Shown here piece after piece: positions 44,737 to 53,996 of a DNA stretch of 64,000 nt; position 1 is the first letter of the stretch, and every line of letters starts with the position of its first letter. The position numbers and the translations under genes were made by a program. Under the pieces are notes generated by a model, which did not search any database, was not told where the DNA came from, and worked only from the letters and a program-made list of their open reading frames with translations. This stretch comes from Endomicrobium sp. (GTDB taxonomy: Bacteria; Elusimicrobiota; Endomicrobiia; Endomicrobiales; Endomicrobiaceae), in NCBI GenBank assembly GCA_031264105.1, contig JAISEM010000024.1, positions 1 to 64,000 on the forward strand, in the 5' to 3' direction.

Positions 44737-47700
44737 TTGAGTAAAACGTATTTATCTGGCGTTGGCGGCAGTGGAAAAGCTCATTATTTGTTTAAACGCA
44801 TATCTGAAGAGAAAGAAATCTCTAATCGCAAAAAATCAGATTTGCATATATTTGCTTTTGTCAAAGATGAAGATTTGAATGTTTTTTATGACGATTTAAA
44901 AGCTTTTTTCTATCTGGATAAAAAAATTGATATATTATTATTGCCTTCAGATGACGCTGAGCAGAGAGCTTTTACTACGGATAAAATAAAAGATCTAAAG
45001 AATTTTATTGTTTGTGCTTCTGATACTTCAATAGACTCTCCTGTTTTAAGTCCAAAAGATAATATTGGTATTACAATTACAAAAAATAATAAATACGATT
45101 TAAATAATTTAATCGTTTCTTTATCTTCTTTTGGGTATACAAGAGTTAATTTTGTTGAAGACAGAATGCAGTTTGCTGTAAGAGGCGATATCGTAGATAT
45201 TTGGGCTGCTGCAAATTTTACGCCAGTTAGAATTCTTTTTGAATATGACGCTGTTGATACTATAAGAGCTTTTGATCCAGAAAACCAATTATCAAATTCT
45301 TTTATTGATAAAATTAAAATATTACCATTAACTATTTCAGACTCAAACTCAACAATCAAAGATTATTTTAAACATAAAAGAGAATCTATAACGTTAGTAT
45401 ATTTTGACTTTGATGAAAAAATTGAGAAGCTAATGGATCATTGTGAAGTTTTAATAAATGATCCTTTAAATCACAAATCTCACTATCAAGGGTATAAAGG
45501 TTTTACTGGATTCCAAGGCGATATAAGCTTCTTTCTAAAATCTCTCAAAAGTTTTGCCGAAAATGGTGTAGATGTAAAAGTTTATTATGCTAATGATGGT
45601 GAACGGCAGCGCATTTACGATATTTTTTATGAAAATAATTGGAACTATAAGAGTCCAGAATTTTTATTTGGTAATTTGTCGCAAGGATTCTATTTAGAAA
45701 AAGAAAAGCTTGTTTGTATTTCAAGTCGAGAAATGCTTTATAAGAAAAAGCCTGTAAGTTTTCCTAAAATAAAAAGCGGTAGAAGATTAGAAGGTATTTG
45801 GGAGATTTCTACAGGTGATTATGTAGTTCATGAAAAGTATGGGATAGGGCGATATGTGGGATTAAAAACAATCTTGCGAGACAGCAGTGTTTCTGAATAT
45901 TTATCTATAGAATACAAAAATGGCGATAAACTTTACGTTCCGCCAGAAGAAATAAAAACAGTAAAGAAATATGTCGGTGTTGAAGGTGTAAAACCTAAGT
46001 TATATTCAATGGATACTCTTGCTTGGGAAAAAGTAAAATCAAGATCTCGCGAAGTTGCAAAAGAATTTGCCAAAGAACTTTTGAAGCTGTATGCTCAAAG
46101 AAGCGTAATTAAAAGAAAACCTTTTGGTCAAGAGACACCATGGGAAAAAGAACTTAAAGATTCTTTTCCTTATGATGAAACGCCGGATCAAATAAAAGCA
46201 ATCTCAGATATTAATGCTGATTTCCATAAACCTTATCCTATGGAAAGACTTATTTGCGGAGATGTTGGTTTTGGAAAAACTGAAGTTGCCATGAGAGCGG
46301 CTTTCAAAGTGGTTCAAGAAGGAATGCAAGTAGCGATTTTAGCTCCAACAACAGTTTTAGCTCAACAACACTACAGTACTTTTCATAATAGACTTTCTAT
46401 ATTTCCTACAAGAATAGACGTAATAAGCAGATTTCAATCTAAATTAAAACAAAAGGAAGTTCTAAAAAATATTAGAGATGGTCACGTTGATATTATAATA
46501 GGTACGCACAGACTTTTACAAAAAGGTGTTAATTTCAAAAATTTAGGACTATTAATTATTGATGAGGAGCATAGATTTGGTGTTAAACAGAAAGAGAAAA
46601 TAAAATCCACAAAGAAAAATGTAGATATTTTAACGCTTTCAGCTACGCCTATACCAAAAACGCTTTCTTCGGCTCTGTCTGGGTTTAGGGATTTATCTCT
46701 AATAGAAACACCTCCTTTTGGAAAACTTCCTATAGAGACAAGTCTTTCTTTATACGATGAAGATATGATAAAAAAAATAATTGAAGCTGAGCTTTCAAGG
46801 AATGGACAAGTTTTCTATGTTTACAACAAAGTTGAGACAATTCTGACAAAAGCAGACAATCTCAAAAAGCTTATTCCTGGAATTAAACTTGGAGTTATAT
46901 ATGGTAAAATGAAGTCAAAAGATGTTGAAGACATAATGTGGAAATTTACGAACTTAGAACTTGATGTTTTACTTGCTACGACAATAATAGAATCTGGTCT
47001 TGATATTCCTTCGGTAAACACTATGATAATAGAAGAATCTGAAAATTTCGGCTTATCACAACTTTATCAGATTAGAGGAAGGATAGGAAGAGGAAGAAAT
47101 AAAGCTTATTGCTATTTGTTTTATAAAGATAAAAATTTAAGTGATGAAGCTATTAAAAGGCTTGAAGCAATGAAAGAATTTAGCGAGCTTGGCTCCGGAT
47201 TTAGACTTGCTCTAAAAGATTTGGAAATAAGAGGCGCCGGCGATATACTTTCTCCAATTCAGCATGGTTTTGTAAAAGATATAGGATATGATATGTTTTC
47301 AAAATTTTTAGAGGAAGAAGGGAAAAAAGTAAAAGGCGATATGTTCGATATAAAAGAAGATAAAAAAACGACGTCAATAGATTTACGTATAGATGCATTA
47401 ATCCCAAATACTTATATAGAAGATGAAAACATAAGAATTTTATTTTACAGAAGGATTTCAGATGCCGTTGATGAAAATACACTGGAAGCCGTTAAAAATG
47501 AGTTGACTGATCGTTTTGGAAAAATCCCAAATGAAACTAAACTTCTATTTGAAGCGGCAAAATTAAAACTTGCTGCCCAAAAGTTTAATATCGAAACTAT
47601 CTCTGAAGACGATAGTTATATCTATTTGTATTTCTATCAAGATTCTGATTTTTCAAATATAGATATTCCAAAATTTGTATCGGATTATTCATATGTTTTA

Positions 47701-47814
47701 GAATTCATCTCTAATAGACATTATGCTTTTAAGCTTAAAAAAAATAAAATCTCAGAAAGCTCTATAGAGTATGTAAAGAGTTTCATTGCGAGAATAGGGT
47801 TTTATATGCGTTGA
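44737..47814 (+). CDS. mfd: transcription-repair coupling factor Mfd
   Basis: The 1025-residue protein begins with TTG after AGAGGT. The N-terminal UvrB-like half is short, followed by the RNA-polymerase-interaction domain (GDYVVHEKYGIGRYVG, EYKNGDKLYVPPEEI) and a RecG-like motor with Walker A CGDVGFGKTEVAM, DEEHRFGVKQKEKIK, LSATPIPKT and QIRGRIGRG. A TRCF C-terminal domain closes the protein. Mfd removes stalled polymerase and recruits UvrA. It is about 120 residues shorter than the E. coli protein, mainly at the N-terminus. Confidence 0.95.
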   Translation: MSKTYLSGVGGSGKAHYLFKRISEEKEISNRKKSDLHIFAFVKDEDLNVFYDDLKAFFYLDKKIDILLLPSDDAEQRAFTTDKIKDLKNFIVCASDTSIDSPVLSPKDNIGITITKNNKYDLNNLIVSLSSFGYTRVNFVEDRMQFAVRGDIVDIWAAANFTPVRILFEYDAVDTIRAFDPENQLSNSFIDKIKILPLTISDSNSTIKDYFKHKRESITLVYFDFDEKIEKLMDHCEVLINDPLNHKSHYQGYKGFTGFQGDISFFLKSLKSFAENGVDVKVYYANDGERQRIYDIFYENNWNYKSPEFLFGNLSQGFYLEKEKLVCISSREMLYKKKPVSFPKIKSGRRLEGIWEISTGDYVVHEKYGIGRYVGLKTILRDSSVSEYLSIEYKNGDKLYVPPEEIKTVKKYVGVEGVKPKLYSMDTLAWEKVKSRSREVAKEFAKELLKLYAQRSVIKRKPFGQETPWEKELKDSFPYDETPDQIKAISDINADFHKPYPMERLICGDVGFGKTEVAMRAAFKVVQEGMQVAILAPTTVLAQQHYSTFHNRLSIFPTRIDVISRFQSKLKQKEVLKNIRDGHVDIIIGTHRLLQKGVNFKNLGLLIIDEEHRFGVKQKEKIKSTKKNVDILTLSATPIPKTLSSALSGFRDLSLIETPPFGKLPIETSLSLYDEDMIKKIIEAELSRNGQVFYVYNKVETILTKADNLKKLIPGIKLGVIYGKMKSKDVEDIMWKFTNLELDVLLATTIIESGLDIPSVNTMIIEESENFGLSQLYQIRGRIGRGRNKAYCYLFYKDKNLSDEAIKRLEAMKEFSELGSGFRLALKDLEIRGAGDILSPIQHGFVKDIGYDMFSKFLEEEGKKVKGDMFDIKEDKKTTSIDLRIDALIPNTYIEDENIRILFYRRISDAVDENTLEAVKNELTDRFGKIPNETKLLFEAAKLKLAAQKFNIETISEDDSYIYLYFYQDSDFSNIDIPKFVSDYSYVLEFISNRHYAFKLKKNKISESSIEYVKSFIARIGFYMR

Positions 47815-47859
47815 TTATATTGTAATTATAATGTTTACTAAATTAAATCAAATTAAAAA

Positions 47860-47888
47860 TTGACAATAATATGCTGCTTATGTAAAAT
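47860..47888 (+). promoter_or_regulatory. promoter-like sequence before the autotransporter remnant
   Basis: TTGACA at 47860-47865 and TAAAAT at 47883-47888 are 17 bases apart, almost consensus. It directly adjoins the first recognisable codons of the broken autotransporter, so the original 5' end has been lost and this may be a surviving promoter brought close by deletion, or a chance match in AT-rich DNA. Confidence 0.35.
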
Positions 47889-49905
47889 CCGGTACAGCAA
47901 CAAGTAACTTTGCGGATATATATGGAAATATATATACTAGTAGCGCAGGTATTGCTTATTGTAGTATTTACTCTGTTCATCTTACATCTGGATTAGCTAC
48001 AAAAAACTCAGTGAAAAAGTTCATGAAGGTACTTACGTAGATGGAGATATTAAAGGTGTTTATATCACAACAGGAATATCAATAAATAATGAGGTTAATA
48101 TTTCAGGGCATTGTATTAGAAATGTTACTGGCTCTTCTGTTTATTATGGTACGTCATCACATAATATTTTGAATGTTTCAGGTTCTGCAGGCTCTGTATC
48201 TGGATCTGGTGTTACATTTGAAGTTTCTAAAAATGAGAGTATAAACATTTTTGGAGTAGTAAATAACGATGTATTTGGTTGTTACGATATTTTATCAGGT
48301 GTAGTTTCAGATAATGTTATTAATATATTTGGAAGAGTTGCAGGTAATATATATTGCGCTTTTTCTAATCCTAGTCCTGGTAGTAGTGCTATAAATAACA
48401 CCGTTATTATCTATGAAGGAGCTTCTCTATCAATAAATAGCGTTTTATTGGGAGGAAGAAAAGCTAATGATAAGGATGACGTTTTTAGTGGAAACGCTCT
48501 TGAGATATATGCAAAAAATATTCAAATTTATGGTATCAATAACTTTGAAATTTATAATTTTCATTTGCCAAGGAGTATAAAGAAGGATGATGCAATTATA
48601 GATGTGAAGGCTGGTACTGGATGTACTAAATTGGACCGTTCTCCAGAGACTGATGACCCAATTAATTTGAGTAGTACTACAGTGAAAGCACAATTTCAAA
48701 GTGAAGAGGATATTCCTATTTTAAATGTTGGCGACAAAATTTATTTAATAGTAAGTTCAGGTATAGGCGCTGGGATAAATAATGCTCCTGTCAACAGTAA
48801 TATAGATATGAATGGACTTTTTGGCGCAACTCTTCTTTACGATTATAGTTTTTTGATCAGCACTACAAACACATCTTTATATTTAGAAGTTAAAGATTCA
48901 AAATTTGATCTCAATCCTAAAGCCAATAACTGTTTAGAAGAAGGAACTGCTCAAATACTTTTTGTTAATAGATCTTTAGGTTTGCTTGCAGGTAAAGGAA
49001 TAAGAGAAGCAGTTGATAGTGTAAGTTCAAATAACGATGGAAGCTTGAATTCATATGGTAAAGCTGGTGCATTTGGCGTTGTGTCTGTGGGAAACTTAAA
49101 ATATGGCGGAAATACTTTAGAAATAAATGGTATTTCTTTTATAGCAGGTATAGCTAAAGAGTATATGCCTATTGTTGATAAAAAATTGGTTTTAGGTGCT
49201 TTTTTGGAACATGGCGAGGGAGAATATACAGTAAAAACCAGCTATGATCAAGATACAATTCTTGGCCATTTATCTGGGAAAACAGAAGCAAAAGGTAATC
49301 CTCAATATATGGGGTATAGGCATTTTGGGAAGATTTGGATTGTGGAATGTCAAAGATACTTTTGGAAAGATAATAGGTGAAGTATATTTAGACGGCTCTG
49401 CAAAAATTGGAAAAACTGACTCAAGCTATAAAAATAGAGATATGAAAGGAGCAGGAGAATTTAATACGGATGGAACATATTATGGCGGGCATCTGGGCTG
49501 CGGATATATAAAAGATTTAGGAATTTTAGACCTTGAAGGCTATTTAAATGGTTATATGTTCACGAAGAGCCTAAAAAAGCAAAACTTATTGCCGGAGATG
49601 CAATAAGTTTTGGGCAAATTAACTCTAGTAGATTAATAAGAAGCATTTTTAATTTAAGTCGGAGTATAACGCCATTTATAGGACTAGGAACTGGGTATGA
49701 AACACAAGGTAAAGTTGCGGCAAAAATTTTTATACTTGAACTAGAGCCTGAGAATTTATGCGGTTGGACCCAAAGCGGAGAGTTTGGAGTAAAAACTGAT
49801 ATTAGTAATTTTAGAACGGAATTGAGCGTAGAAGGATATTCAGGTAAAAAGAAAGGTTTAGTCGGGTTGATCAGGATTTCATATCTACTTAAAAAATTAA
49901 AGTAT
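47868..49905 (+). pseudogene. autotransporter-type outer-membrane protein, multiply frameshifted
   Basis: Coding traces run through three frames: a first piece with GTATSNFADIYGNIYTSSAG, a long frame to 49380 with glycine/asparagine-rich passenger repeats (INIFGVVNNDVFGCYDI, VINIFGRVAGNIY) and a linker LLAGKGIREAVDSVSSN, then a beta-barrel split over frames at about 49310 and 49572 (LYLEVKDSKF, GAFLEHGEGEYTV, GFGTGYE-like GLGTGYETQGKV). The breaks sit at short G and T runs. The barrel resembles the intact protein at 59827-61230 (AVSSVSPN versus AVDSVSSN; LGPFFEHG versus LGAFLEHG). No start codon or signal peptide remains. Confidence 0.8.
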
Positions 49906-49910
49906 TTCTG

Positions 49911-50087
49911 TTACCCAAAATATTTAAATTCCAATTCATTTAACTCCATTTGTATATGTTCTTTTTCATAAAGCGAGACCATAAGTTTTTGAGCTTGAGT
50001 TTCACTGAAAGGAATGTTTTTTCTCGCGCTTGCTTAAATTCTTTCAATTGATCATATGCAATATCTAGAATCTCTTCCCTTTAATGT
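49911..50087 (-). pseudogene. fragment of an unidentified gene next to nrdG
   Basis: On the minus strand, EEILDIAYDQLKEFKQARE in one frame passes, if one A is added to a run of six, into NIPFSETQAQKLMVSLYEKE and a final ELNELEFKYFG with a stop at 49911. The residue pattern is natural (amphipathic helices), so this is probably the 3' remnant of a real gene rather than noise. No start codon or family is recognised. Confidence 0.4.
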
Positions 50088-50660
50088 TTATTTCCTACAT
50101 TGTTGTACTATATGTGTTGAAGGTGTTACTAATGTTTTAATAGCCTTTAAGTCTGATTCGCTTAGAACAGATGTATCGTATGTAGTTCTAAAAATATGCG
50201 CAATTTCTGAAGATTGAATTATATTTATAGATTGCTTTATCATTTCAAAGTCGCCTTTAAAAAATAGATTGTACTTGTCTAGTGGCGATTTTATATCCAT
50301 AGCAATAAAATCTAAAAGATTTTTATCAATTAACTCTTTTAAGACTCTGGGTGTTCCTCCATTAGTATCAAGCTTTATAGAGAATTTTAAATTCTTTATT
50401 TTTTCTATGAATTCGACTAAATCTTTTTGAACAGTAGGTTCTCCGCCTGTTATAACAACGCCTTTAAGAAGGTTCTGTCTTTTTTTCAAAAAACTAAAAA
50501 TATCTTCATCTCTTATGGTTGTTTCAAATAAACGCGGATAGACTAACTGGGGGTTATGACAATAAGGACATGTCATATTACAGCCTTGTGTAAAAATAAC
50601 AGCCGCAGGCACCCCTGGATAGTCTATCACTGATACTTTCTGTAACCCAGCAATTTTCAT
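50088..50660 (-). CDS. nrdG: anaerobic ribonucleotide reductase activating enzyme NrdG
   Basis: The 190-residue radical-SAM protein begins MKIAGLQKVSVIDYPGVPAA and carries the cluster motif CNMTCPYC (Cys27, 31, 34), VVITGGEPTVQKDL and AMDIKSP. It generates the glycyl radical on NrdD. It lies 3' of the nrdD pair on the same strand, starting at the stop of the 59-residue glycyl-radical ORF. The C-terminus (VQQCRK) is slightly short, and remnant coding follows in another frame. Confidence 0.93.
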   Translation of the reverse strand: MKIAGLQKVSVIDYPGVPAAVIFTQGCNMTCPYCHNPQLVYPRLFETTIRDEDIFSFLKKRQNLLKGVVITGGEPTVQKDLVEFIEKIKNLKFSIKLDTNGGTPRVLKELIDKNLLDFIAMDIKSPLDKYNLFFKGDFEMIKQSINIIQSSEIAHIFRTTYDTSVLSESDLKAIKTLVTPSTHIVQQCRK

Positions 50661-50840
50661 TTATTTACAAGGACAATATATTTTACGTATTTTAAATTCT
50701 TCTTTCTTTCCTTCATTCCATAAAGAAACAGGCCTCAAATAACCTACAACTCTTGAGTAAACCTCGCATTTTGTTCCTTCAACGCTGTCTCTTTGTGCTT
50801 TTAATTCATTGATTTTTTCTTGAATTTCATTAACAGTCAT
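50661..50840 (-). CDS. separate glycyl-radical polypeptide of class III ribonucleotide reductase
   Basis: The 59-residue ORF from ATG 50838-50840, preceded by AAGGAG, begins MTVNEIQEKINELKAQRDSV. Its C-terminal half includes TKCEVYSRVVGYLRPVSLWN and EGKKEEFKIRK, ending CPCK. RVVGY with the following LRPV-WN-GK matches the glycyl-radical loop that closes single-chain NrdD proteins. The large NrdD gene just upstream ends after its zinc-ribbon cysteines without such a loop, so radical site and catalytic barrel are on two chains. Small stand-alone proteins of this kind are known beside nrdD in some bacteria. It abuts nrdG. Confidence 0.82.
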   Translation of the reverse strand: MTVNEIQEKINELKAQRDSVEGTKCEVYSRVVGYLRPVSLWNEGKKEEFKIRKIYCPCK

Positions 50841-50952
50841 TTTTGTTCTCCTTTATTAATTTGCGGTAACGCTTGCATTTAACGCTTTTTCAACAGTCAT
50901 TTTTATTCTCCTTTATTAATTTGCGGTAACGCTTGCATTTAACGCTTTTTCA
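50833..50952. repeat. two-copy 60-bp tandem duplication at the nrdD 3' end
   Basis: Positions 50833-50892 and 50893-50952 are the same 60-bp unit with one clear substitution (G/A in the ribosome-binding-site spacer). On the minus strand each unit holds the last 11 codons and stop of nrdD, AAGGAG and ATGACTGTT. Between the two genes this makes an extra 14-codon ORF, MTVEKALNASVTAN, with its own ribosome-binding site. Confidence 0.97.
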
Positions 50953-52976
50953 AGTGACTTTATGTGTCGATTTATCTCATCATATTTTTCGCTTCTACAT
51001 TTTGGACATTCTTGCTGTTCGCCTTCAAGGTATCCGCACTTTGGACAAACGCTAAACGTTGGTGTTATTGAAAAATAAGGTAACCTATAATTTTCACACA
51101 CAGTTTTTATAAAAACTTTTAGTGCCTGCATATCTTTAATTTTTTCACCCATAAATATATGCATAACTGTTCCTCCTGTGTATTTGGATTGCATACAATC
51201 TTGCAAAGTCAAATTTTCAAAAATATCGTCTGTATAATTTACTGGCAGTTGGCTTGAATTTGTGTAAAAAGGCGTGTCTGCTTTTTGGCTTGCAGAAATA
51301 ATATATGGATATTTTTTTGCGTCAATTTTTGCAAGCCTATATGAAGTCCCTTCTGCAGGCGTTGCTTCAAGATTGTAGTTGTTTCCGGTTTCTTGTTGAT
51401 ATCCAATTAGGGTTTCTCTCATAAAATCCAATACTTTTTCACCGAATGCTTTTCCTTTTTGGCTTCCTACCCCTTGGCCAAATAGATTCATGCATGCTTC
51501 ATTTAGTCCAACTATTCCTATTGTTGAGAAGTGATTTTTCCAATATTCGTTAAATCGTTCTTTTACGCTTCTTAGATAAAAACTCATATAAGGATACAAA
51601 TTACTTGAAGTTAATTTTTCCAAAACATTTCTCTTTATTTCTAAGCTTTGCTTTGCTATCTCCATTATATTTTTAAGTCTTTCCATAAAGTCTGCTTCAT
51701 TTGTAGATAAATATCCAAGTCTTGGCAAGTTTATAGTTACAACACCAATAGAGCCTGTTAGGGGAGCCGCTCCAAAAAGTCCTCCTCCTCTTTTTTGTAA
51801 TTCTCGGTTATCTATTCTAAGACGGCAACACATACTTCTTACATCCTCAGGGCTCATATCGGAATTTATAAAATTTGCAAAATAGGGAATACCATACTTG
51901 GCTGTAATGTCCCATAAAGCTTTTATATTAGGATTATGCCAATCAAAATCGCGAGTTATGTTATATGTAGGTATGGGGAACGTAAAAACTCTTCCTTTGG
52001 CATCGCCTTCAAGCATAAGTTCCAAGAAAGTCTGATTTAAAATATCCATTTCTTTTTGGAATTCCTCATATTTTTTGTCTTGACGTTGTCCTCCTATAAT
52101 AACAGGCTCGTACTTATAATGAGGCGCTACTGTTAAATCTAACGTTAAATTTGTAAAAGGCGTTTGAAACCCTACTCTTGTAGGCACATTTATGTTAAAA
52201 AGAAATTCTTGCAGAGCTTGTTTTACTTCTTTATATGTAAGCTTATCGTAATAAATAAAAGGCGCTAGGAGCGTGTCAAAGTTAGAGAATGCTTGAGCTC
52301 CTGCACTTTCTCCTTGTAGAGTATAAAAGAAGTTTACAATCTGTCCCAACGCTGTTCTAAAATGCTTCGCAGGTTTAGCTTCAGATTTCCCGCAAACCCC
52401 TTTAAAACCGCTTATTAAAAGATCTTGTAAATCCCAACCTACACAATACGCTCCTAAAAGCCCCAAATCATGTATATGTAGTTCGCCTTCACAGTGCGCC
52501 TTCCTTATATTTTCTGGGTATATTTTATTTAGCCAATATATTTTGCTTATTTCAGAAGAGATATAGTTGTTTAGTCCCTGTAATGAATAAGACATATTGC
52601 TGTTTTCATTTACCTGCCAGTCTAACTTTTTTAAATATTGATCAACCAAATCTACATTAAACAAAGAGCTTATTTCTCTAATTTTATTGTGTTGATCGCG
52701 GTATAGTATATAAGCTTTCGCTGTTTTTTTATACAAAGACGAAATTAAAACTTCTTCTACTACATCTTGGATTTCCTCTACTGAAGGCTTTCTTGCTTCT
52801 ATAGCGGTTTCAAGTACAGATAGCGCTTTTAGCGTAAGCTTTTGAGCAATATCTTGTTCAAATTCTCCTGTAGCTTTGCCAGCTTTTGCTATTGCCGCGC
52901 AAATCTTTTTAAGATTAAAGGGTTCTTTAGTTCCGTCTCTTTTTACAATTGTGCTAAAAATTTCTTCTTTTTTCAT
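50916..52976 (-). CDS. nrdD: anaerobic ribonucleoside-triphosphate reductase NrdD, catalytic subunit without glycyl-radical loop
   Basis: From ATG 52976, preceded by GAGGAA, come 686 residues. An ATP-cone (IVKRDGTKEPFNLKKICAAI) leads to the class III barrel: YWLNKIYPENIRKAHCEGEL, HIHDLGLLGAYCVGWDL, MCCRLRIDNREL and GSIGVVTINLPRLGYLS. The C-terminus has two CxxC pairs (CPKCGYLEG, CPKCRSEKYD) for zinc and ends ALNASVTAN. The RVVGY glycyl-radical segment normally following the zinc site is absent and is encoded separately at 50661-50840. The enzyme reduces ribonucleotides under strictly anaerobic conditions. The final 11 codons are in the 60-bp duplication. Confidence 0.93.
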   Translation of the reverse strand: MKKEEIFSTIVKRDGTKEPFNLKKICAAIAKAGKATGEFEQDIAQKLTLKALSVLETAIEARKPSVEEIQDVVEEVLISSLYKKTAKAYILYRDQHNKIREISSLFNVDLVDQYLKKLDWQVNENSNMSYSLQGLNNYISSEISKIYWLNKIYPENIRKAHCEGELHIHDLGLLGAYCVGWDLQDLLISGFKGVCGKSEAKPAKHFRTALGQIVNFFYTLQGESAGAQAFSNFDTLLAPFIYYDKLTYKEVKQALQEFLFNINVPTRVGFQTPFTNLTLDLTVAPHYKYEPVIIGGQRQDKKYEEFQKEMDILNQTFLELMLEGDAKGRVFTFPIPTYNITRDFDWHNPNIKALWDITAKYGIPYFANFINSDMSPEDVRSMCCRLRIDNRELQKRGGGLFGAAPLTGSIGVVTINLPRLGYLSTNEADFMERLKNIMEIAKQSLEIKRNVLEKLTSSNLYPYMSFYLRSVKERFNEYWKNHFSTIGIVGLNEACMNLFGQGVGSQKGKAFGEKVLDFMRETLIGYQQETGNNYNLEATPAEGTSYRLAKIDAKKYPYIISASQKADTPFYTNSSQLPVNYTDDIFENLTLQDCMQSKYTGGTVMHIFMGEKIKDMQALKVFIKTVCENYRLPYFSITPTFSVCPKCGYLEGEQQECPKCRSEKYDEINRHIKSLEKALNASVTAN

Positions 52977-53008
52977 AAAATTTCCTCTTTGGCGATAAAA
53001 AACCATAC

Positions 53009-53032
53009 GTTTTTATCAAAAAAGATAAAAAC
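53009..53032. repeat. hairpin in the nrdD leader
   Basis: GTTTTTATC and GATAAAAAC form a 9-bp stem around an A6 loop (T6 on the transcribed sense of the minus-strand gene), between the putative -10 and the nrdD start. It could influence leader stability or translation. Confidence 0.4.
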
Positions 53033-53033
53033 C

Positions 53034-53063
53034 ATTATACTTTCTGTCTTACGTGCGTTTCGA
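53034..53063 (-). promoter_or_regulatory. possible nrdD promoter
   Basis: On the minus strand TATAAT (53034-53039) lies 18 bases after TCGAAA (53058-53063). The -10 is consensus, the -35 matches four of six. The leader to the nrdD ATG would be about 50 bases. The rest of 53064-53250 shows no gene. Confidence 0.4.
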
Positions 53064-53250
53064 GATAAATAATCTATCGGATATTTGCTTTTATTTAAAT
53101 GAACAACCCTAGCACTCTTTAGTGCATAATGTATCTTTGATTTTCATGAACTTTTTTTGTTTATGAGTTTGGAAGCCAGAAGTCTTTAACGCTTATAATA
53201 CTATATCTAGTGTGCATAGTCGTTAGCTGGCACAACCCATATTACATTAA

Positions 53251-53990
53251 TTAGAAATAAATGTCAAGCGTTTGTAATAGTTGGCAACATATTAGACATT
53301 TTGATGATTTAAAAGGGCAACAATCCTCATTTCTATAAACGAATTGTTCTTTGATAGTTGTCTTAAAACGTTTTATAAAGGCATTGCCTTTGGGGTTTCG
53401 CGCATAATTACAAAAATGTGTTAGATTAATCGTGGGCGCAGCTTTCAAATTCGCTGCTGTTACCGCTTTGTATCCGCTTAATTTCAAAAGGGTGAAATTC
53501 CTTTAACCTTTTAAAGAGGTTTTGGGCATTTTGGCTGTTTTAGACGTCCATATTCATAACTAAACGCAACTCGAACGCACAAATCAACGCCGTTGATTAA
53601 ATATCGTTTCTTGCCCTCTGCCATCTATAAGCAAATGCGCGCTGACTTATTTGGCTTTGCCGCTTTCCTTTCGGACATCGATTGGCGTTTATTAAGCCGT
53701 TTTTATTGCAAATTCGCTCTATAGCTTTTGCCATTTTAACAACGTTGAACGTTTTAGTCCGTAGGCTTCTTGGGTTGTCTTAAAGCTGTCTTTACTGTAA
53801 AATAAAACGATCCATTCACTTTCTTTTGCCGTTTTGTCAAAGTCGGCTAAATTAACGGCTCGAGCTACGTCTTTGTCCTTTTCGTTGGCGCCAAACTATA
53901 ATACGCGTTGTAATTTTGCATAATTAAACCTCTGACGTTTTTGGCTCTTTGTAAAAGGGCGCTTAAACGTTCTTTTACAAAAAACTTATT
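53251..53990 (-). pseudogene. decayed IS3/IS481-like transposase
   Basis: Only fragments remain, in changing frames with many stops: TTQEAYGLKRSTLLKWQKL (helix-turn-helix-like), YLINGVDLCVRVAFSYEYG (resembling the integrase-core strand after the first Asp), a degraded TDNGSEF (QSGNSSEF) and FCNYARNPKGNAFIKRFKTTIKEQFV, which resembles the segment leading to the catalytic Glu. Base composition is visibly less AT-rich than in the neighbouring genes. No terminal inverted repeats were found. It is the only mobile-element trace recognised in the window. Confidence 0.7.
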
Positions 53991-53996
53991 TTACGT

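Noticed and set aside
44737-47814. Truncation of Mfd at its N-terminus
   Set aside because: The protein is shorter than in E. coli, but the UvrB-like region is still recognisable and the TTG start has a ribosome-binding site; shorter Mfd proteins are common.
53198-53213. NrdR-box-like palindrome (ATACTATATCTAGTGT) upstream of nrdD
   Set aside because: It resembles the consensus, but NrdR boxes come in pairs about one or three helical turns apart and overlap the promoter. No second box was found, and the site lies about 135 bases upstream of the best -35.
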